Below are positions 1 to 5,241 of a stretch of 5,241 nucleotides of DNA, piece after piece. The number at the start of each line of letters is the position of its first letter. Position 1 is the stretch's first letter. The position numbers and the translations under genes were made by a program. The stretch covers positions 1-5,241 of the forward strand of contig QHTY01000225.1 in NCBI GenBank assembly GCA_003220985.1. The letters run 5' to 3'. Source of the DNA: Gemmatimonadota bacterium (GTDB lineage: Bacteria; Gemmatimonadota; Gemmatimonadetes; Gemmatimonadales; GWC2-71-9). Below the pieces are notes generated by a model. That model searched no databases and was not told where the DNA came from. It saw nothing but the letters and a program-made list of their open reading frames with translations.

Positions 1-1
1 C

Positions 2-1978
2 AAAATCGAGTCGCATAACCATCCATCGGCGGTCGAACCGTACCAAGGTGCAGCGACCGGGGCGGGCGGCATCCTGCGTGACGTGTTCACGATGGGCGCT
101 CGCCCCGTCGCGCTGCTCAACAGCCTGCGATTCGGCCCGACGAGCGACGCGCGCAATCGCTATCTGTTTGCCGGCGTGGTGCGCGGGATCGGCGATTACG
201 GGAACTGCGTTGGGGTCCCGACGCTTGGCGGTGAGGTTGACTTCGCGCCGAGCTACGCGGGGAACCCGCTCGTCAATGCCATGTGCGTCGGCGTGCTCAA
301 GGAGAAGGACCTGATCAAGGCGGCCGCACGTGGCGTGGGCAACGTCCTGTTGGCCGTCGGCTCGAGCACAGGTCGCGACGGTATCCACGGGGCCTCGTTC
401 GCGTCCGAGGAGCTGACGCACGAGAGCGAGCGGCGGCGCCCTCAGGTGCAGGTCGGCGATCCCTTCACCGAAAAGCTCTTGCTGGAGGCGAGCCTCGAGC
501 TGATCGCGTCGGGCCACATCGTGGCGATCCAGGACATGGGCGCCGCGGGACTCACGTCGTCGTCGGCCGAAATGGCCGCGCGCGGCGGCGTCGGCGTCAA
601 GATCGATCTGTCCAAGGTCCCGACGCGCGAGTCGGGAATGACCCCATACGAGATCCTGCTTTCGGAATCGCAGGAGCGGATGCTGGTCGTGGCGAAGAGC
701 GACCGGGTGAAAGAGGTCCAGGCGATCGCCGCGAAGTGGGAGCTCGCCGCAACGCCCATTGGCAAGGTCACGGACGACGGGATGTATCGCTGTACGTGGC
801 AGGGCAAAGTGGTCGTCGAGATTCCGGGGCAGAAGCTGGTGGACGACGCCCCGGTCTACTATCCGCATGCCAAGGAAGACGCCCGCATCGTCGAGTTGCG
901 GGCCGCATCTCCCACGCACCACGCACCACGCACACCGACGGACGCGCTGCTACAGCTCCTGGATGCACCGTCAGTGGCGAGTAAGAAGTGGGTCTTCGAG
1001 CAGTACGACTCAACGGTCCAAGCTGGTACCGTGATCCCGCCGGGCGGCGACGCGGGCGTGTTGCGGGTGCGTCACGAAGAGTTCGGCATCGCGGTGAAGA
1101 CCGACTGTAATAGCCGCTACGTGCGGCTCGAGCCCTACGAAGGTGGCAAGGCGACCGTCGCCGAGGCCGCTCGCAACGTCGCGTGCACCGGCGCGCGGCC
1201 ACTCGGCATCACCGACTGCCTGAACTTCGGCAGCCCGGAGCGTCCTGAAATCTTCTATCAATTCCGCGAAGCGTGCCGAGGCATCGCCGATGCCTGCCGG
1301 GCGCTCGGCACGCCGGTGACGGGCGGCAACGTCTCCTTCTACAATGAGAGCCCGACCGGTGCGGTCGATCCCACACCGGTGGTGGGGATGATCGGACTGC
1401 TGGCGCGGGCCGATCGCGCCGTGCCGAGTCATGCGCGCTCCCCGGGCGATGTCATTTTCGTGTTGGGCGACACCCGCGCCGAGCTGGGCGCCTCGGCGTA
1501 CTGGGAAGTGTGCTATGGGTTCGTGGGTGGCCAACCGCCCCGCGTGAATCTCGAGGACGAAAAGCGTCTCATCGATTTGCTTGTAACAGGTGCGGAGCGC
1601 GGTCTCTTTCGCTCGGCACACGACTGCTCGCACGGAGGATTAGCTGTCGCGCTGGCGGAAGTCGCGATGGGCGGCCCCTATCAGCAACATGGATTCGGAT
1701 TGGACGTTGACTTGACCACGTACCACGCACCACTCCCCACGCACCAGATGTTGTTCAGCGAGTCGCACGGCCGCGCCGTAATCACGTGCTCACCGGAGCG
1801 CGCGGGAGCGGTTCAGGCGCTGGCCGGTGAGCTTGGCGTGCCGCTCCACCGCGCGGGCACCGTCGGGCCGGCGCACGGAGCTTTCCGCGTTCGGCTGCGA
1901 GACGGACAGATCGAGGAGTCTGTCACGCGGCTGCGCGAGGTATATTTCAGCGCAATTCCTCGACGCATGGGAGACTGA
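2..1978 (+). CDS. purL: Phosphoribosylformylglycinamidine synthase subunit PurL (5'-truncated by window edge)
   Basis: PurL is the synthetase subunit of cytoplasmic FGAM synthase. It converts FGAR to FGAM with ATP, using ammonia delivered by the PurQ glutaminase with PurS as bridge (step 4 of purine synthesis). The frame is open from base 2, giving 658 residues. Homology begins in the first codons with ESHNHPSAVEPYQGAATG (fragment residues 3-20), so about 95 N-terminal residues are missing, and the implied full length (~750) fits the small, PurQ/PurS-dependent type. Other recognisable blocks are GDPFTEK (152-158), QDMGAAGLTSSSAEMA (177-192), the repeat-half junction ASKKWVFEQYD (326-336), PPGGDAGVLRV (346-356), TGGNVSFYNES (440-450) and HDCSHGGLAVALAEVA (540-555). 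The two halves are the duplicated AIRS/PurM-like ATPase folds. The relatives I know usually have an acidic residue where H544 sits. Two in-frame heptamer repeats lie at residues 304-312 and 574-581. purF follows after 7 bases, so co-transcription is likely. Confidence 0.97.
   Translation, partial: KIESHNHPSAVEPYQGAATGAGGILRDVFTMGARPVALLNSLRFGPTSDARNRYLFAGVVRGIGDYGNCVGVPTLGGEVDFAPSYAGNPLVNAMCVGVLKEKDLIKAAARGVGNVLLAVGSSTGRDGIHGASFASEELTHESERRRPQVQVGDPFTEKLLLEASLELIASGHIVAIQDMGAAGLTSSSAEMAARGGVGVKIDLSKVPTRESGMTPYEILLSESQERMLVVAKSDRVKEVQAIAAKWELAATPIGKVTDDGMYRCTWQGKVVVEIPGQKLVDDAPVYYPHAKEDARIVELRAASPTHHAPRTPTDALLQLLDAPSVASKKWVFEQYDSTVQAGTVIPPGGDAGVLRVRHEEFGIAVKTDCNSRYVRLEPYEGGKATVAEAARNVACTGARPLGITDCLNFGSPERPEIFYQFREACRGIADACRALGTPVTGGNVSFYNESPTGAVDPTPVVGMIGLLARADRAVPSHARSPGDVIFVLGDTRAELGASAYWEVCYGFVGGQPPRVNLEDEKRLIDLLVTGAERGLFRSAHDCSHGGLAVALAEVAMGGPYQQHGFGLDVDLTTYHAPLPTHQMLFSESHGRAVITCSPERAGAVQALAGELGVPLHRAGTVGPAHGAFRVRLRDGQIEESVTRLREVYFSAIPRRMGD
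913..933. repeat. Heptanucleotide tandem repeat (CACGCAC)x3 inside purL
   Basis: Three perfect back-to-back copies of CACGCAC. At 21 bases the array keeps the reading frame and encodes part of PTHHAPRTP (fragment residues 304-312). This falls in the linker between the two halves of PurL, shortly before the conserved ASKKWVFEQYD block. Because the unit is 7 bases, only multiples of three units preserve the frame. Confidence 0.85.
1724..1744. repeat. Second heptamer array in purL, CACGCAC-CACTCCC-CACGCAC
   Basis: Two perfect CACGCAC units flank a middle unit with two substitutions, all in exact 7-base register and again 21 bases long in total. It encodes the YHAPLPTH stretch (fragment residues 574-581), just before the conserved LFSESHGR block of PurL. 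It has the same unit and copy number as the array about 800 bases upstream, but is partly decayed. Confidence 0.75.
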
Positions 1979-1985
1979 TCCCGGA

Positions 1986-3392
1986 ATGTGCGGCATCATC
2001 GGCGTAGCAGGCGTTCCCGACGCATCGCGCGTCACCTATCTGGGGCTCTACAGCCTCCAGCACCGCGGCCAGGAGTCGGCTGGTGTCGTCGCGGTGGATG
2101 GGGCCGGTGTGGCACGCTTGCACCGTGGCATGGGACTCGTGTCCGACGTCTTTGGCGAGAGCGTGCTGGCTGGGCTGCCTGGTGACGTGGCGATCGGCCA
2201 CACGCGCTACTCGACGGCCGGCTCTTCGGTGCTCGCGAACGCGCAGCCGATCGTGGCGGGCTATCACGAGGGCCCGCTGGCGCTCGCGCACAATGGCAAT
2301 CTTACCAACGCCGAAGCCTTGCGCGGCGACCTCGTCGCCAAAGGTTCGATTTTCCAGACATCCTCCGACAGTGAAGTCCTGATCCATCTGATTGCCCGTT
2401 CTGAAGCGCGCGAGCCCGAAGACCAGTTGCTCGACGCGCTGGAGCGTGTCGAAGGCGCATATTCGCTCGTGGTGACGATCGGCAGGACGTTGTACGCGAT
2501 CGTCGATCCGCGCGGCTTCCGCCCGCTCTGGCTCGGCAAGCTCGGCTCGGGCTATGTGGTCGCCTCCGAGACGTGCGCGTTCGATCTGATCGGCGCCGCG
2601 ACTGTGCGCGAGCTCGGGCCCGGCGAGTTCCTGCGCATTCAGGGCTCACCGCCGGAGCTGGACAAGCTGCCCTCACTTCCCGCGAAGCCGCAGCAGCGCT
2701 GCATCTTCGAGCTGGTGTACTTCTCGCGGCCAGACAGCACGATCTTCGGACGGTCGGTCGATCGCGTGCGCCGCGCGTTGGGGCGCGAGCTGGCGAAGGA
2801 GCATCCCGCGCCGGACGCCGACTGCGTGTTCTCGGTGCCAGACTCGTCCAATGCCATGGCGCTCGGATTCGCGGAGCAGTCGGGGCTGAAGCTCGAGCAC
2901 GCGCTGATCCGCAACCACTACGTGGGCCGCACGTTCATCAACCCCACGCAGGCCGCCCGCAACGCCAAGGTGAAGATCAAGTTCAATCCGGTGCGTGAGG
3001 TGCTGGCAGGAAAGAAGGTCGTCGTCGTCGACGACTCGCTCGTCCGGGGGACCACGAGCCGCGAGCTCGTGCAGATGATTCGGCAAGCCGGTGCGAAAGA
3101 AGTTCATTTCCGCGTCGCTTCGGCGCCGATCACAGGTCCCTGCTATTACGGCATCGACACGCCGACCAAGTCCGAGCTGATAGCCTCGAGCCATTCCCTC
3201 GAGGAGATCCGCCTCCATCTGGGCGTCGAAACGCTGGGGTATCTGTCGCTGGATGGGATGAAACGCGCCGCCGGCGGCGATTCGACCGAATTCTGCCATG
3301 CCTGCTTCTCGGGCGAATATCCCACTGAAATCCCCGATGACACGCAGAAGGCCAGAAATGCCACGCCGTTACAGGTGACGTTGGCGGTCTAG
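1986..3392 (+). CDS. purF: Amidophosphoribosyltransferase PurF (Fe-S cluster type)
   Basis: PurF makes 5-phosphoribosylamine from PRPP and glutamine, the committed first step of de novo purine synthesis. The product is 468 residues, complete and of normal length. The N-terminal Ntn glutaminase domain starts MCGIIGV, so Cys2 becomes the nucleophile once Met is removed. R74 in GHTRYST, N103-G104 in HNGN and D128 in SSDSE are the usual glutamine-site residues. The C-terminal phosphoribosyltransferase domain has the PRPP loop VVVVDDSLVRGTT (345-357). C239, C386, C437 and C440 (the last two in FCHACFSGEYP) match the four [4Fe-4S] ligands of Bacillus-type PurF. The ATG at 1986 was chosen because it places the nucleophile at position 2. 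No start codon lies in frame in the 7-base gap after purL, so a Bacillus-like propeptide is absent. A weak GGGAG (1969-1973) sits 12 bases upstream, so translation probably depends on coupling to purL. Confidence 0.98.
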   Translation: MCGIIGVAGVPDASRVTYLGLYSLQHRGQESAGVVAVDGAGVARLHRGMGLVSDVFGESVLAGLPGDVAIGHTRYSTAGSSVLANAQPIVAGYHEGPLALAHNGNLTNAEALRGDLVAKGSIFQTSSDSEVLIHLIARSEAREPEDQLLDALERVEGAYSLVVTIGRTLYAIVDPRGFRPLWLGKLGSGYVVASETCAFDLIGAATVRELGPGEFLRIQGSPPELDKLPSLPAKPQQRCIFELVYFSRPDSTIFGRSVDRVRRALGRELAKEHPAPDADCVFSVPDSSNAMALGFAEQSGLKLEHALIRNHYVGRTFINPTQAARNAKVKIKFNPVREVLAGKKVVVVDDSLVRGTTSRELVQMIRQAGAKEVHFRVASAPITGPCYYGIDTPTKSELIASSHSLEEIRLHLGVETLGYLSLDGMKRAAGGDSTEFCHACFSGEYPTEIPDDTQKARNATPLQVTLAV

Positions 3393-3409
3393 GGGCCCAT
3401 CAGGTCCGT

Positions 3410-4675
3410 TCAGCGGTTGACGATCCGCGCGGGGATCGTGAGGACCAGCATGCTGCCGATGGCCATGACGCCCGCGAGCGCGTAGACGCCGAAGTCTGTC
3501 GACCCCGTGCGATCGACGAGCCAGCCGATCAGCGATGGGCCGACAAACCCAGCGAGATTGCCGATCGAGTTGATGAGGGCAATGCCAGTCGCAGCGGCCG
3601 CCCCGGCGAGAATGGCGGTGGGCAGGCACCAGAACTGCGCGAGCGAGGTCGTCACGCCGGCCATCGCGAGGGACATCCCTGACAGAGCGATGGCCGTGTC
3701 CCGACCGTAGCGGACCGTCACGAGCCAGCCCGCGGCTCCAACCAATGCGGGAGTGACGAGGTGCCACCGCCGCTCGCGCGTCCGGTCCGACCGGCGGCTG
3801 ATCGTGACCATCGCGACCGCAGCGACGGCGTTGGGCAGAACCGTGAGCATGCCGATCGCCAGCGGGCTTTCGACGCCGGTTCGCCGGATCAGTGTCGGCA
3901 GCCAGAATCCAGCGCCGTACAGCCCCGCGATCAGGCAGAAGTAGATGACGCCCAGGAACCAGACTTGGGGCTTCGTGAAGCTATCCCACAGTGCGTGGGT
4001 CGCGGCGTGCTGCTGGTCCTCGGCGATGCGACCCGCGAGGATGTCCTTCTCGTCGGCGGCCAACCAGCGGGCCCTGGCGATCCCGTCATCGAGGTAGGCC
4101 AGCACGGCCACGCCGAGGACGAGTGAGGGGAGCGCCTCGAGCAGGAAGAGCCATTGCCAGCCCGCGAGGCCGTGCACTCCTGCCATCGCCTTCAGGATCC
4201 AACCGGAGATCGGCCCACCGATCACGCCTGCGACGGGAATCCCGGTCATGAACAGCGCGATGATCGCGGCCCGTCGGTCGGACGGGTACCAGTAGGTCAA
4301 ATACAGGATCACCCCGGGGAAAAAACCCGCCTCCGCGACACCCAGCAGAAAGCGCAGGATGTAAAATCCTGTCGCCGAAGTCACGAACAGCATCGCGGCC
4401 GAGATCATCGCCCAGGTCAGCATGACGCGCGCGATCCACAGGCGCGCCCCGACGCGGTGCAGCATGATGTTGCTCGGGATTTCGAAGAGGAAGTAGCCGA
4501 TGAAGAAAATGCCGGCGCCCAGGCCGTAGACCGTCTCGCTGAACCGCAGATCGCTCAGCATCTGCAGTTTCGCGAAGCCGACGTTCACCCGATCGAGATA
4601 GGCCGCGACGTAGCAGGCGAACAGCAGCGGGATCAGGCGCCGGGTGACGCGGGCGTAGAGGCGTGCCTCCGTCAC
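3410..4675 (-). CDS. MFS transporter, anion:cation symporter (ACS) family
   Basis: This is an inner-membrane secondary transporter of 421 residues with about twelve hydrophobic segments. Six lie at roughly 13-35, 48-68, 78-100, 103-125, 137-160 and 172-194. A polar central loop (195-237) follows, then six more from about 238 to 415. The N-terminal signature TRRLIPLLFACYVAAYLDRV followed by NVGFAKLQM, the TM2-TM3 block EIPSNIMLHRVGARLWIAR and GVAEAGFFPGVILYLTYWYP are typical of the ACS family (TC 2.A.1.14), which imports organic anions such as tartrate, hexuronates, phthalate and nicotinate with protons or sodium. The substrate cannot be told from the sequence. GTG at 4675 is the only plausible start, because TAG lies in frame three codons upstream (TAG-CAC-GTG) and the next Met is residue 39. 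It gives the usual short cytoplasmic N-terminus but has no Shine-Dalgarno. The gene converges on purF with a 17-base gap. Confidence 0.93.
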   Translation of the reverse strand: MTEARLYARVTRRLIPLLFACYVAAYLDRVNVGFAKLQMLSDLRFSETVYGLGAGIFFIGYFLFEIPSNIMLHRVGARLWIARVMLTWAMISAAMLFVTSATGFYILRFLLGVAEAGFFPGVILYLTYWYPSDRRAAIIALFMTGIPVAGVIGGPISGWILKAMAGVHGLAGWQWLFLLEALPSLVLGVAVLAYLDDGIARARWLAADEKDILAGRIAEDQQHAATHALWDSFTKPQVWFLGVIYFCLIAGLYGAGFWLPTLIRRTGVESPLAIGMLTVLPNAVAAVAMVTISRRSDRTRERRWHLVTPALVGAAGWLVTVRYGRDTAIALSGMSLAMAGVTTSLAQFWCLPTAILAGAAAATGIALINSIGNLAGFVGPSLIGWLVDRTGSTDFGVYALAGVMAIGSMLVLTIPARIVNR

Positions 4676-4678
4676 GTG

Positions 4679-4711
4679 CTACGGAACAATGCCGAGAATG
4701 CCGGAGCGCAT
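4679..4711 (-). CDS. Possible 10-codon leader peptide (MRSGILGIVP) ahead of the transporter
   Basis: ATG at 4711 opens a 10-codon ORF ending in TAG at 4681-4679. It is in the same frame as the transporter, and only one codon (CAC) separates the stop from the transporter's GTG. The mini-ORF has a textbook ribosome binding site whereas the transporter has none, so the simplest role is translational coupling by re-initiation. It carries no run of one regulatory amino acid, so classical attenuation is unlikely. Alternatives are that the TAG is a nonsense mutation or sequencing error in what was the true N-terminus, or that the peptide has no role. Expression is inferred only from the binding site. 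Confidence 0.45.
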   Translation of the reverse strand: MRSGILGIVP

Positions 4712-4716
4712 CGTTG

Positions 4717-4723
4717 CCTCCTT
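4717..4723 (-). promoter_or_regulatory. Strong Shine-Dalgarno AAGGAGG for the mini-ORF
   Basis: On the minus strand the sequence reads AAGGAGG-CAACG-ATG: a full anti-16S match with a 5-base spacer. It is the best ribosome binding site in the window, and it serves the 10-codon mini-ORF directly rather than the transporter's GTG, which is 41 bases away. Confidence 0.75.
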
Positions 4724-4735
4724 GACCACAATGCC

Positions 4736-4828
4736 GCCTAACGAATAAGGCTTAAGCTGCGGCGCGCTGAAGAAAAAGCAGTGATTCAATATTCTACGCG
4801 CGCCGCCAGCTTCAAGCGCTTGTTAGAC
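4736..4828 (-). other. Integron attC recombination site (59-base element), 93 bases
   Basis: Read on the minus strand, the order is R'' GTCTAAC (4828-4822, fits RYYYAAC), a 5-base spacer, L'' (4816-4798), a 30-base central region (4797-4768), L' (4767-4751), an 8-base spacer, and R' GTTAGGC (4742-4736, fits GTTRRRY). L'' and L' pair over 17 bases. L'' has two extra G residues (opposite C4813 and C4806/C4807) separated by six paired bases. This is the extrahelical-base layout of the classical aadA1-type attC, and it sets the orientation. In attC biology the integron integrase recognises the folded bottom strand, here the window's plus strand, and cuts G^TT in R', i.e. next to position 4742. 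Orientation and place fit the esterase gene that ends 25 bases before R''. The T-run lies inside the loop, not after the stem, so an intrinsic terminator is a poor explanation. Confidence 0.85.
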
Positions 4829-5241
4829 GCCGTTGGGTTCGCTGCCACCACGCTCAGGGGCGCCTTGGCCAAGCGAACTGAATACTTCGGATCAGGGATA
4901 GCAGACCAGCGGTCAAGTGTCCTTCACCGGAGAAGATGGTGCACTCGACCTCCAGCTGCGGCGCACCTGCCCGCAGACGATCGGCGAGATTCGACGCATC
5001 ATCAATCGTCTTGTATGCCATCGCCGCTCCTGGGGGCTGCTCGTCGCCGCCCACGGTGATGAGTACCCGAAGAACCATGTGGGTCCGGGCAATCCGCTCG
5101 AAAAAGGCAGGTTCGTCTGCCAGGACGTTTGGGTTGACGGTGGGACTGGCCATCAGATACGTCGAAAACCTGCCGGGGGCGCGAAACATGGATCGAAGTA
5201 CGAGTAAGCCGCCAATCGAGTGGCCCCAGATGGCTTGGCGA
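4742..5241 (-). mobile_element. Probable integron gene cassette (esterase + attC), truncated by window edge
   Basis: A cassette consists of one gene followed closely by its attC in the same orientation. That is seen here: the esterase stop is at 4854 and the R'' box starts at 4828. The 3' boundary is the G of R' (position 4742). The 5' boundary would lie right of the window, where an attI or another attC should be. Hand-counted GC over 4861-5220 is about 60%, against about 68% in a purL sample, consistent with separate origin. No integrase gene is visible, so this could be part of a full integron, of an integrase-less cluster (CALIN), or a lone cassette at a secondary site. Confidence 0.6.
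4854..5241 (-). CDS. Alpha/beta-hydrolase, Fes/IroE-like putative esterase (C-terminal 128 residues)
   Basis: This is the C-terminal part of a serine esterase of the putative esterase family (PF00756-type, which includes the siderophore esterases IroE, Fes and BesA and esterase D relatives). The frame is open from the window edge and its visible product begins RQAIWGHSIGGLLVL. GHSIGG is the nucleophile elbow with Ser at fragment residue 8. YLMASPTV (residues 28-35) is the typical strand after it, ITVGGDEQ (61-68) carries candidate acidic residues, and FSGEGH (103-108) provides the likely catalytic His at 108. The protein ends in TGA at 4856-4854. Family members run about 270-300 residues, so roughly 150 residues are outside the window, and any signal peptide cannot be judged. 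A/T-ending codons are commoner than in purL and purF. The attC directly after the stop suggests a cassette-borne gene. The substrate is unknown; siderophore hydrolysis is only one option. Confidence 0.85.
   Translation of the reverse strand, partial: RQAIWGHSIGGLLVLRSMFRAPGRFSTYLMASPTVNPNVLADEPAFFERIARTHMVLRVLITVGGDEQPPGAAMAYKTIDDASNLADRLRAGAPQLEVECTIFSGEGHLTAGLLSLIRSIQFAWPRRP

Noticed and set aside
1010..1633. Long open frame of 207 codons on the minus strand opposite purL, and a similar one at 2673-3299 opposite purF
   Set aside because: These are antisense shadows that arise in GC-rich coding DNA. The translations are rich in Arg, Ala and His, lack recognisable motifs and lie opposite strongly conserved genes.
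1827..1985. Extended PurF start at GTG/TTG codons inside purL
   Set aside because: It would bury the Cys nucleophile behind more than 50 residues that overlap purL in another frame. ATG 1986 gives the expected Met-Cys start.
3393..3409. GGGCCC palindrome between the purF and transporter stops as a terminator
   Set aside because: Six self-complementary bases with no loop and no T-run; nothing supports termination.
4154..4741. Plus-strand open frame of 195 codons opposite the transporter N-terminus
   Set aside because: Its composition is dominated by Asp, Arg, Gln and His with no fold-like pattern, while the opposite strand encodes clear ACS-family membrane segments.
4751..4816. Hairpin as an intrinsic terminator for the esterase gene
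   Set aside because: The T-run lies in the loop rather than after the stem, and the flanking R boxes with two ordered extrahelical bases are explained better by attC.
4792..4816. Promoter for the transporter inside the attC (TTGAAG ... TAGAAT on the minus strand)
   Set aside because: The spacer is only 13 bases, too short for a sigma-70 promoter, and the elements sit in the attC arm and loop.
1..5241. CRISPR array, tRNA/rRNA gene or insertion sequence
   Set aside because: I saw no regularly spaced repeats with spacers, no tRNA or rRNA signature sequences and no transposase motifs.

Overview
The window is GC-rich bacterial DNA. Hand counts give about 68% GC in a purL sample, 67% in a transporter sample and 60% in the right-hand esterase. 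Codons are biased to G/C and genes are packed tightly. The protein types (small PurL, Fe-S type PurF without a propeptide, ACS-family transporter) and the GC suggest a soil or environmental lineage such as Gemmatimonadota or Acidobacteriota. That placement is only an inference.

Layout. Positions 2-1978 (+) hold a purL gene that lacks its first ~95 codons because the window starts inside it. It is followed after 7 bases by a complete purF (1986-3392, +). PurL makes formylglycinamidine ribonucleotide (step 4) and PurF makes phosphoribosylamine (step 1) of de novo purine synthesis, so this is the 3' end of a purine operon, with purQ/purS probably upstream. A complete MFS transporter gene of the anion:cation symporter type (3410-4675, -) converges on purF with only 17 bases between the stop codons and no visible terminator. 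Its GTG start has no Shine-Dalgarno of its own. It lies 3 bases after the stop of a 10-codon mini-ORF (4679-4711, -) that has an excellent ribosome binding site.

The most notable element is at 4736-4828. It has the full anatomy of an integron attC recombination site, read on the minus strand: R'' GTCTAAC, R' GTTAGGC, two 17-base-pair arms, and two extrahelical bases in the left arm separated by exactly six paired bases, as in the classical aadA1-type attC. An alpha/beta-hydrolase (Fes/IroE-like esterase) gene on the minus strand ends 25 bases before R'' and runs off the window's right edge. This is what a gene cassette plus its attC looks like, and the esterase is also lower in GC than its neighbours. 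No attC can follow the transporter, because purF is only 17 bases away. The simplest reading is that the window captures the 3' end of a cassette array, or a lone cassette, inserted in front of a chromosomal transporter beside the purine operon. No integrase is visible.

Smaller curiosities are heptanucleotide CACGCAC arrays, three units long and in frame, at two separate places in purL, both apparently in surface loops or linkers.
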